Positions 54,832 to 64,000 of a stretch of 64,000 nt of DNA are shown here, piece by piece. The DNA comes from Pelobates cultripes. Its lineage: Eukaryota > Chordata > Amphibia > Anura > Pelobatidae. Within the stretch, counting starts at the first letter, position 1. Each line of letters starts with the position of its first letter. The DNA lies in contig OW240912.1 of NCBI GenBank assembly GCA_933207985.1, positions 75,637,594 to 75,701,593 of the forward strand, read 5' to 3'. Both the position numbers and the translations under genes were made by a program. The notes under the pieces are model-generated. The model was not told where the DNA came from. It ran no database searches and saw nothing but the letters and a program-made list of their open reading frames with translations.

Positions 54832-56758
54832 GCAAAATATATTGCAAAGTATTTCAACCTCTAAGTGTGCAGTTACAGTAACCTCATTGTTGTAAACTTG
54901 CTTAATCCTTACTTTTGACTCTCACGAAAAATCTAAACACTGATATCACTAATGGTAACTGCAGCATGGAAAACGTCTGTGTTTCTTTCTAAAGGAGAAG
55001 TAAAGCAGATGGGGTGCATGTCAATGTCTATTTTTAATGGCTGTAATCAAGCATTCGAAAAGAGTTCCATATCTGATGCTTTTCACAGTGATACACACAT
55101 GCATATCTCACCGATCTATACCTTTATTGCAGCCCAATGACATGTATTGCTGTGGGTTTTATTTCTGTAGTCCATGATAATAACCTCAAACACATAATGC
55201 AAATGAAATGCAAACCTGAATTACTTGGTTTCTCTTTCGTGCTGTGATGACATTTCTCAAACATTTTTCTAAAATCTATAATACTCTGAGATTTTTCTTA
55301 GGCCATAGTATATGCCAAAACGTATTGGAAACATTCTCCAAGTTAACTATGTTTTCTGTTTGGTGACTTTGTGTCTTATAACTTCCAATTCATCAGTTAA
55401 AAAAATGTTTTATAAGACATATTCACAAGTCTGCCAAGGCACTCTGGAAGTAACCAGCAACTCCTACCATTCACCAATAGCTTTTAAAAGTAGAACAAAT
55501 ATCCTACTTTCCTGCTTCGCAGAAATGTGTTTCGGGGAATCAACCTTGGCGAGTGACAGTTATATATCCACGGTGCCTTATCATGTTCAGCCACAAACTT
55601 ACTGGCATGGCCCAGGCTCTGCCATAAGGCTCGGCTCTCTACGCCCTCACAATGGTATAATCTTACTTTGCTACTTCTTAATTTTGTCAACAAATGCATT
55701 TACTTGCTATATTTATGTTTCTACCTTAATTTCGAGCTGTCCTCGACTGCACTTATGTTGTTAATTATTGAACCCTAAGTACTACTCTGAACGAACGCCC
55801 TATTTCTATATCCTTACAAACTTCTCAGTTTTGTAACATTTATGCATTTGTGATGTCCTTCCATACCTTCTATACTGTAAAGTCTAAAAAGAAAGGATGT
55901 CAAATAAATTAATAAATAAATAGATAAAATCAAGTAGTACAAATATATATTATGGAGTAACTTATGGCCATTGTTTATGAGAGATATATGGAGTTTGCTC
56001 AGATTTTGCAATCATGGCTGCTATACATGTCCAATCAAGTTGCATAGATAAAGGGAATGTCATCTTAGTTTTTAAAGAATTCAAGAAAAGCACACTCTTA
56101 GTCCTTTAACTATCTTGGGGTTTCCCTTACTGACTCATATTTTACTTTTTACTTTACATATTCACCCCCCCCCCCCAACACACTTTTTTTTTGTCCTCTT
56201 TGCTCTCTCTGTTTCCCCTAGAAACCTTACCACTTTAAGTGGTACCACCACTGCCTCCGTAGCAAACATGTCGGCTTAATTCATTGCCATTCAGTTTTAA
56301 GATCCAACATTCCTTATAAGTTTCACACATGGTAACAACCCTGTATATACATGAGCAACACTAGTGCTGCCCATAACTTTAGTCATAGCCTTCCTACTGT
56401 AAAGTATTGAAATAACTGCGTCATTTTATGGAGAGCAGGGCCTTCTTCAACATTTATTTCTGTAAGTTTCTGTATGTCAATTATTTGTTGTCAAAACCAC
56501 CAAAGGGAATTTACTCTTTAGGAAACTGTAGAATCTACAATTCCACTCTGTTTAGTAGTTGCAGTTGCAGAATTAATCCAGGAATATAGTCCCACTCAGT
56601 GTTTTATATTTACAATTTTTTTTTTTTTTTTTAACCAAAGCAGCGGTAGTGCTAGAGATTGCATGTTATCTTGAATTTCAGCTGCTGTGGAATGCAGCAC
56701 TCATACATAACTGTATATACAGATGCACACAACCAGCAGTGAAAGGGGAACACCATAA
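54832..56758 (+). other. TRPV2-like intron sequence
   Basis: Nothing recognised except C and T homopolymer runs near 56167..56190 and 56620. A 150-codon open frame at 55312..55764 has no family features. Confidence 0.4.
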
Positions 56759-57190
56759 TTAAAGGACCACTATAGTGCCAGGAAAACAAACTAGTTTTCC
56801 TGGCACTATAGTGTTAATAGGTCCTCCCCCACCCTCATGGCCCCCCTCCCGCCGAGCTGAAGTGGGAGGAAGGGGTTAATCCCTTACCTTTCTTCAGCCC
56901 CGGGCTCCCTCGGCGCTGGGGACTCTCCTCCTCCTTCCGACCTCATCAGTTGAATGTGCATGCGTGGCATAAGCCGGGCGCGCATTCAGTCAGTCCATAG
57001 GAAAGCGCGGAAGCCCCTCTACCGTCTGTCAATGAGACAGCCACTAAAGGCTGGATTAACCCATATGTAAACATAGCAGTTTCTCTGAAACTGCTATGTT
57101 TACAGAAGGCAGGGTTAACCCTAGGTGTACCTGGCACGCAGACCATTTCATTAAGCTGAAGTGGCCTGGGTGCCTATAGTGGTCCTTTAA
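56759..57190. mobile_element. TTAA-flanked DNA transposon, best family copy
   Basis: The 432-bp element reads TTAAAGGACCACTATAGTGCC at the left and CTATAGTGGTCCTTTAA at the right, with TTAA included at both ends. Subterminal palindromes: CCAGGAAAACAAACTAG region at the left; CAGACCATTTC...GAAGTGGCCTGGG at the right. An internal AACATAGCAGTTTCTCTG palindrome is also present. It has no transposase. Confidence 0.82.
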
Positions 57191-57389
57191 CATTGCATTA
57201 CACTAGTGGTTATGTTTGTGTTGGATTGCACACTGTGAATCACTGGATTTGGAAACATGATTTGCCTACCATAATAATTTGCTATAATTTAAATGAAACA
57301 CACACTATTGGAATGCATGCCATGTTAACAATAACAGCATAAAGCTACAATAGTCCTTATAATGTTACTTTACCTACTCTTTTCTACAG

Positions 57390-57688
57390 GAGAGCTCCCT
57401 CTGTCTCTAGCAGCGTGTACGAATCAGCCCGATATTGTAAATTTCCTTCTAAATAACCCATACCGGAAAGCTGACCTCGCTGCCAGAGATAGCCATGGAA
57501 ACACTGTATTACATGCTCTGGTTTTGGTGGCAGATAACACAGAAGAGAATACAGAAACAGTAACTAAAATGTATGATGATATTTTGAAGAAATCAGTGAA
57601 AATTAATCCACAACTCGGACTGGAAGAACTTGCCAACTGGGAGGGACTAACTCCTTTAAAACTGGCAGCAAAAACTGGCAAAATTGAG
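57390..57688 (+). CDS. trpv2: TRPV2-like channel, exon: ankyrin repeats 4-6
   Basis: A 299-nt exon between TTTCTACAG and GAGGTAGG. It finishes a split glycine codon, then encodes [34 protein letters not shown], an acidic loop ADNTEENTE, and [14 protein letters not shown]. These are the middle and late ankyrin repeats of TRPV channels. The [13 protein letters not shown] ending is TRPV2-like rather than TRPV1-like. It ends on a codon boundary. Confidence 0.93.
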
Positions 57689-59688
57689 GTAGGTCCATGG
57701 AAATATCCTGTGTGCCAAATGGGGAGCACGTGAAAAGTCAAGTTAAAAATGTGGCTATTAAATCTAGCAAAATTATATTGCTGTGTTTATAAGATCAAAG
57801 CCTTAATTTCCTAACCTAGATTTGGAACTTTTTTCTAACGTTATTGAATCATTTGGAAAGCTTATTAAAATAAGTGTAATTTAAACTCATGCTATAGATT
57901 ACGAGGCATAGATTAGGTGGTCTTTGGGGCTAGGTGGAGACTTAGAGATAAAGGTCAAGTTCTGGCTAGGAGGTTACAGTCCATCATACCTTGAAGACTG
58001 GTAACAATTAACTATAAGTTACTCTTAACTCAAATTTTAGTATACCTCTAACTCTTAACCTATCCCTAAATTACCCAAAACCTAACTGTCTACCTGCAAG
58101 TCCACCTTATGCTATGTCACGCCTAAAACGCTTCCTCATCAGAAACCAACCCCAATAACAAAACCTGCTTTAAAGATGTCTTTTTAAAGATGCTGCTGCT
58201 GCAAACTTATACATCATCATTATTATGTCTTGCTGTTTATTTTATCTAATTTTATTTTATATTGTTTATATTAAATATGTAAAAGAAGACCATTTAAAAT
58301 CCCTTCCCATTGTGTCTTATACCCCACCTCCTATAGACTGTAAGCTCGTTTGAGCAGGGTCCTTTCTAACCTATTGTTCCTGTAAGTATTCTTGTAATTG
58401 TCCTATTTATAGTTTAATCCCCCCTCTAATAATATTGTAAAGCGCTATGGAATCTGTTGGTGCTATATAGATGGCAATAATAATTATAATGATAATAACC
58501 GCCATTAAAATAGTAAGTAAATGTAAAACAGAAAAGCGCATCCCTACTTTTATTATGTGACAGGATTCTCCAGCCATATACATGCAGCTCTGGTCAGACA
58601 GTTGTTGAAAACCAACAATTAGTTCTAGTCTCACTCCTTGTACAGAAGCAGGAAAGACAATAGAGACTAACTTTCCAATTTTGGATACTGTCGGACCAAA
58701 GGTTCATGTAGGAATGGGTTTTCTAGTGTTTTACATATGCGTAATTTAGAAAACAAAAAATCTATTTTCTATCGACACATGATGGAAGGATTGTTATATT
58801 AAAACATATTTTTGGGGTGAGAGATGTCCTTTAAAGGTATACTGGAGAATGTACCAAATCAACAGGAAATGTCATATATATGATTCACAACACTGCATTG
58901 CCATCTGCAGGACAGATCCAATATTACACATGTTAAAAACAGATGGACTTTATTGATGGATAGTCAAGAGATATGGTACGAATTCATATAAGAGAGGAAT
59001 ATCTTAGTACTCCCTATAATTTAAGTTTTTTTTAAGCTGAATGTCTGTCTGCATGATGTGATGTAGATAAATAATTTTGTTTGGAAGTTGCATGTACACT
59101 CCTTCCTCCATTACTGCTACAAAATGGGAGTCTAACTAATGCAGGGGTCCCCAGAATTCTCTTTTAACCATTAGCCCTGTACAGTGATCCTCCTGATATC
59201 TATGTCCAATGGGGTGATATGCATACTAAAACAATGTAACAGGTACTTTATGCTTTAGATTAGATCCTTTTAAAACTGCATGAATCTCCATCACGCCCTT
59301 TTAGTCAGATTTTTTTTTTTTTTTTGCAGATAAATGTATGGCTACAAAGTGAGCTGGAACATTTTGGGCCTCTGAATTGCCTTTAGTAAATACTGAAACA
59401 CTGATTTTTGTCAATTTCTGTGATTGTCACTGGATATTTAAAATCAGAGGCACATTCAAATATTTTTTTTATGTTTTTTCCTATTTTAATGGAATATAGC
59501 TTATTTTATGTACGTTGATGAGTGAATTGATTGTTGCCGATTCAACAAAGTAATAAAATATTTGCAGTGGACAAATTGCATTTTTTTTAGGAATTCACAT
59601 AGTTAAGCTTAGAATACTTTAGACACTGTAACTATTTAAATATTAAATATAATTTTTACACTTGTTTGATATGTCTCGTGTATTTCAG
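57689..59688 (+). other. TRPV2-like intron, no feature supported
   Basis: Contains a weak reverse GGGTTA-like stretch (about 58010..58100) and T-runs. Nothing else recognised. Confidence 0.45.
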
Positions 59689-59865
59689 TTGTTCAGACAC
59701 ATACTTCGGAGAGAGATAACAGAGCCAGAGTATAAACATCTTTCTCGAAAGTTCACAGAGTGGACCTATGGACCAGTGCACACATCACTATATGATCTGT
59801 CATCTGTGGACACGCATGAAAGGGACTCTGTTTTGGAAACAATTGTGTTTAAAAGTAATGCCAAT
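59689..59865 (+). CDS. trpv2: TRPV2-like channel, exon: pre-S1 linker
   Basis: A 177-nt, 59-codon exon, phase 0 at both ends (TATTTCAG / GTGAGT). It encodes [40 protein letters not shown] and [14 protein letters not shown], the strongly conserved linker of TRPV1/TRPV2 that couples the ankyrin domain to the membrane part. FRHIL is a TRPV2-type choice; EPEYKHLSR is shared with TRPV1. Confidence 0.94.
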
Positions 59866-60896
59866 GTGAGTATCAAATATCTGTATACTTCAGCAGATTT
59901 GTAATGTTTAGCATGTCTTGACATTAAGCTATGCTCATATTGTAACATAAAATTTTTATTTTTTTATTATTAGAAGAGAAGTGCGGTACAAGGCACAAAA
60001 TACATATATGCAACTTTTGGCATTACATTAAAAAAGTAAATTTGTTAGATGGTATACCATATACATAAATGCTAAATCTATCATAGCTTTAAGTGTGGTC
60101 CCAAAGAACTAGAAGAAGAATTCTCATTAAGACCCCTTTACTGTCCTTTTTTATTTCTTTAATGCAGTATATAATCCACCACCGAGAACAATAGTAAGGC
60201 GGAGAAGAAAAGCCAAATAGTTTCAGGAAAGAAATAAAAAATGTATATCAACCAACAGGGTCTTTTGACTAAGTTTGGAAACATATTAACATCAATTGGG
60301 GATAATTAAAGAGGAGTCTTCCTCTCCCATGTAGTGTGGATCGTTGCTTGTTGTCATCACATTCTTCCAGAACTACAATTGATTACACTGTACAAGAGTG
60401 ACATGAGCTGGTAAAGTTGCCTCTGCTAATGGATTGTTCAGAGACAACATGCTAGACACCAGAAATGTTGGAAACCGGAGAATGGCTGTAAAACTGTCCA
60501 TTTTATTTCTATAAGTAATAACATGAAAGGTCAGCTGGGTGAGGTCATATATCAGATGTATCCCATATACATACATGTATCCCATATACTTGGAAGCTAA
60601 TATCACTTTGCAGTTTGCATTCGTGATAACAAACGCAGTCCACTAGAAGTTCATGTTATTGTGCAGACTACAGCGACTGATTGGGTGGTCTGTAGTTACT
60701 TTTGAGAGTTCAGTTGTAAAAAGTGTAGTTGTATGAATCTAAAAAATACATTGCAATGGTTTTGCTTTCACACAAAACATTTCCCAAATCAATTAATTCA
60801 TATTGTTTTAATATAATACTTACAAATTTCTAATCATTTCTCAATAAATATATATATATATATAATCCTTGTATTTTGTTTCATATTTCTCTGCAG

Positions 60897-61055
60897 AACC
60901 GGCATAACATGATCGTAATTGAACCAATCAACCAGTTGCTGCAAGACAAATGGGATGCGTTTGCTGGCAAAATATTTTATTTGAAGTTCCTCTTGTATAT
61001 TGCTTATATGATTATATTTACAGTGACAGCTTACAACAGACCCCTGGTTGGACAG
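60897..61055 (+). CDS. trpv2: TRPV2-like channel, exon: pre-S1 helix and S1
   Basis: A 159-nt, 53-codon exon, phase 0 (CTCTGCAG / GGTGAG). It encodes [20 protein letters not shown] followed by the first transmembrane helix [20 protein letters not shown] and the start of the S1-S2 loop. The frame reads through the donor for some codons into intron, but the splice site and family alignment set the end. Confidence 0.94.
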
Positions 61056-61644
61056 GTGAGAGTGAGTGCCAATCACTATCAGATCTCCCTTCATTCCTGC
61101 ATTAGTCAGAGTGCCGAATGTGAAGCACTTTATCAGAAGGGAACACAACAGGTGCTTGACTGGTCAGAGAGACATTTTTATCTTTCCACCAGCTTGAGGT
61201 GCAGCAGATTGGAAATTGTGGCCGACACTCCAGATGAATGTCTAATTCACCCTAACTGTGCACTATATCTGCAACAATTGATGGATAGATTTAATTGAAT
61301 ACGTATATTGTGATTATTAGATTAAAAGAGAAAAATATACAATCTATACAGTTTTCAAGCAAAGATTAATTTATTAAATAACTGGGACTTGCAGAAAAAA
61401 AACTATTCTTTTTATACACTGAGAGTACATAATAATTATGTACTCTCCTCTTCTTTGATCTGTCCCAAAAATGATTTAAAAATCCAGACTATGCTATTTT
61501 TAGTGCAAACATGTATGCATGGGTTTTTAAATCTGTATTTAGGCTTCAATTTAATATTAGCCTTTAAAGTGAATTACTGTTGGATAAGCTTTACAGATGA
61601 TTTAATATTGTATGGATACACTTTTAAAATGCTTTTTTTAGATT

Positions 61645-62040
61645 TGTGCTCGGGGCAACATCGAATATGATTAATGCAAGACTGTGTAATAGCGTAACCT
61701 GTAATAGGAAAAAGTCGGTTGTGGTGTGCCAAAACCGACGTATGCAGTAGGCCAGTAAATAAAGTGGGCCCACCCTCGTAGAATGTAATGAATAAAGGGA
61801 GTGGATGGGGGGGCATACATATTGCCAGACCAATAACGGTAGGGTAGGAAAGGGGGGAGTCCCTTATATAGGTCCATAAACTACTCCCACAAATCCAGGC
61901 ACAGCCTTTACATTTGTGTTCGGGGCAACATCGAATATGACTAATGCAAGACTGTGTGATAGCGTAACCTGTAATAGGAAAAAGTTGGTTGAGGTGTGCT
62001 GAAACCGAGGTATGCGATAGGCCAGTAAATAAAGTGGGCA
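61645..62040. repeat. Direct repeat pair of about 130 bp
   Basis: Two diverged copies: TTGTGCTCGGGGCAACATCG at 61645 and TTGTGTTCGGGGCAACATCG at about 61914. Both run through AATGCAAGACTGTGT, CGTAACCTGTAATAGG and end in GCCAGTAAATAAAGTGGGC. The spacing is about 269 bp. It may be a tandem duplication or the ends of a transposable element; the class is unknown. Confidence 0.75.
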
Positions 62041-62375
62041 AAAAGGGAGAAGTACCATGCCGTTGTACATTTATTGAAAAATTAACATAATATAAAGTAA
62101 ATACAAATATGATGACATTTTAACAAAAGCTTTCCGCATTTCCTTTCCTTTTTTTCTGGGGAACAGTGCATCATAACCACTACTACACTCTGTAGTTGTT
62201 CTGATGCTTGGAATAACCCTTTAAGAATGATGACCTTTGCCATCTCTAAGGATAAGCAGGACCAGGTTCTTAGTCACTTATAAAATATCATTAGGATCAT
62301 TAAGATAAAGATATGTAATAAACCTAACGATTATATTTACATTGTTCTTAAATGTATTTAATCCTTTCCATGCAG

Positions 62376-62471
62376 CCCCCATTCCCTTTGGAAGGAACCG
62401 TAAAAGATTCTTTTCGTGTGTTTGGAGAAGTTATCATCATGTTTGGTGGTGTGTACGTACTAATATGCCAG
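62376..62471 (+). CDS. trpv2: TRPV2-like channel, exon: S1-S2 loop and S2
   Basis: A 96-nt, 32-codon exon, phase 0 (CCATGCAG / GGTACATG). It encodes PPFPLEGTVKDSFRVFGEV followed by the start of S2, IIMFGGVYVLICQ. GGVYVL.CQ matches TRPV2 (GGIYLL-type) better than TRPV1. Downstream exons (S3 to the pore and C-terminus) lie beyond the window. Confidence 0.93.
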
Positions 62472-62919
62472 GTACATGATTATATGATGCTACTTTGTCA
62501 CATTAATGCACAGCAGTGTTTATATTAAAAAGTGTTATTTCACACCTGAGTTCTACTGTGAGTGAAAAATACACTCAATATTTATTTGAAAATGTCCTGG
62601 ATATAGTGCTAGCATGTAAGATTAGAGCAAAATCATTTTTGTGCATGAACTGAAGTTGAAAGATATTTTTTTTTTTTTAAATGTAAATGCACAAAACTTC
62701 AGATTTTCATTTATTTGTTCATGATGTGCAGGAAATTGGAGAGTGGGGCATGCATTTGTATTTGACATGATAATGCCCATTTAATCAACCATTTTAAACA
62801 TGTGTTTTAAGTATGTCACATACAGTTTTTGAGAAATGTCATATGCAACCTTAAGTAATTGCAGCTATCATTTTATCACTTGATTAATTCAGAAAATTTC
62901 TTCATACTTTGCGAAATTT

Positions 62920-64000
62920 TCTTTTCCTTGATATATCCATGACAGCATCACTATAGGGTTAGCTCCTCCCCCTTGGCTGTTTAGGACAGGAAATACTTTA
63001 CAAATGGACCCTCCTTACTTGGTATTGTCAGTCTTATAACACGTTTGAAGGATCTAAAAATGGGAAGGGAAAGATTTTGATGTTGCCATATATATATCCA
63101 GGAAAAGAAAATTACGGTAAGTATGAAGACATTTTCTGAATTCCTGGCTAATCCATGGCAGCATCACGATGTGGTAATACCCACACTCAACTTAGGGGAA
63201 TGAAATCAAAACCAAAGACAAAAGTATAATGCTCTAGAAAAGATTCTTTATTATCCAGAATCAAAGAGGTTCATGAAACCGAGGAAAGGATATTCCTTCC
63301 AAACTCTGTAGCTTTCCGAGATCTTACATCCAAGGCATAATGCTTTATAAAAGTGTTAGTCAAGGCCCATGTAGCTGCTCTGCAAGTGCTCTCAATAGGT
63401 GTGTTGCATGCAGCTGCCCATGATGTAGATAGAGATCTCGTAGAATGAGCCCTTAAACCTGAAGGGACCTGTGCTTCCTGGGCCTGATATGCGGAAGAGA
63501 TGGCCGCAATTATCCAACGGCTTTAAGTAGGTTTGGATGCAGCAAAGCCTCTACGATGCCCAGCAAAGTTCAGGAAGAGCCTAGATGATTTTCTCCAACT
63601 AGCCGTCTTATCCACATAGATAGAAAGACACCTGGAGACATCTAAGGTATGCCATCCCTCTTACTCTGGATTCGATGGACACTGAAAAAAGGATGGAAGA
63701 ACTATTACCTCATTAAAAATCAAACTCAGACATCACTTCAGGATGGAATTCCGGAATTGTCCGTAGGACTACTCGATCAGGGTAGATTACCATACAGGAT
63801 TCTTCTGCAGATAAGGCCTGAATTTCAGAAATCCTCCTGCCTGACGTAATTGCAAGAAGAAGGAGAACTTTAAAAGTAATCAGACGATCCGTGGAATCCG
63901 TTAGAGGTTCAAAAGGAGGAAGAGACAACGCCTTTAAAACTAAAGGAAGGTCCCAGGGCCGAGACAGGGACCTAATAGAAGGCTTTACTTTCTTAACTGC
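62920..64000 (-). mobile_element. DIRS-like retrotransposon, 3' part, runs off the window
   Basis: A tyrosine recombinase remnant on the minus strand is followed by noncoding sequence with a repeated motif (TCCATGACAGCATCACTATAGG near 62937 and TCCATGGCAGCATCACGATG near 63151) that may represent the split terminal repeats of such elements. The left boundary is approximate. Confidence 0.65.
63271..64000 (-). pseudogene. DIRS-like tyrosine recombinase, frameshifted and partial
   Basis: Reading leftward from 64000: PWDLPLVLKALSLPPFEPL, then FKVLLLLAITSGRRISEI with the first catalytic arginine. A frameshift or stop occurs near 63711. Then HSTRSLSTSWAAAC with the H-x-x-R motif and FIKHYALDV with the catalytic tyrosine, stop at 63271..63273. 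Order and motifs are those of DIRS-type YR retrotransposons. The reverse transcriptase part would lie outside the window. Confidence 0.82.

Noticed and set aside
55312..55764. 150-codon plus-strand frame in a TRPV intron
   Set aside because: No domain, no coding-like composition, and it sits between channel exons.
57424..57741. Minus-strand frame of 105 codons
   Set aside because: Antisense shadow of the large ankyrin exon.
61056..61298. Continuation of the S1 exon frame to a stop at 61298
   Set aside because: The GTGAG donor at 61056 and the family alignment end the exon; the rest is intron read-through.

Overview
The window looks like a repeat-rich vertebrate nuclear genome, most likely an amphibian and probably a frog. 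The reasons are split exons of a TRPV channel gene, abundant TTAA-flanked and hAT foldback MITEs, Penelope-like, L1-like, Tc1-like and DIRS-like elements, a long satellite, and two 100-N assembly gaps. The species cannot be named from the sequence alone.

The most striking object is an almost complete, young endogenous foamy virus (spumaretrovirus) on the minus strand at 8827..19635. Reading in viral orientation (right to left), it has a 5' LTR, a Lys-tRNA primer binding site, gag (510 codons), pol (1178), env (1024), two overlapping accessory ORFs in the positions of tas/bel1 and bel2, a polypurine tract and a 3' LTR. The LTRs differ by three substitutions plus one 98-bp repeat unit. Gag, pol and both accessory frames are open. 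Env is open but its last ~35 codons appear to be frameshifted. The 5' LTR abuts a 132-bp satellite array (19636..22774) that runs into an assembly gap; no target-site duplication is visible.

Left of the provirus (1..8826) there are two solo LTRs of one other retroviral family, each with a perfect 5-bp target duplication, a hAT foldback MITE with an 8-bp target duplication, and unannotated AT-rich sequence. A third solo LTR of that family lies at 31113..32114. All three carry two hairpins at equivalent places, with paired changes in the stems.

From 23 to 46 kb the window is a transposon graveyard: a Penelope-like element (27.9..33.6 kb, minus) broken by an L1-like ORF1-only insertion and by the third solo LTR, a 5'-truncated L1 ORF2 (33.9..36.2 kb), MITEs, minisatellites, a decayed Tc1 transposase and a second gap. 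A candidate terminal exon of an unidentified single-pass membrane protein lies on the minus strand at 40151..40260.

From 47 kb to the right edge, six plus-strand exons encode the ankyrin-repeat domain through the second transmembrane segment of a TRPV2-like cation channel. Its 5' exons are not recognised here and its remaining exons lie beyond 64 kb. Its introns hold MITEs, a minisatellite, an L1-derived insertion and, at the right edge, a DIRS-like tyrosine recombinase remnant.
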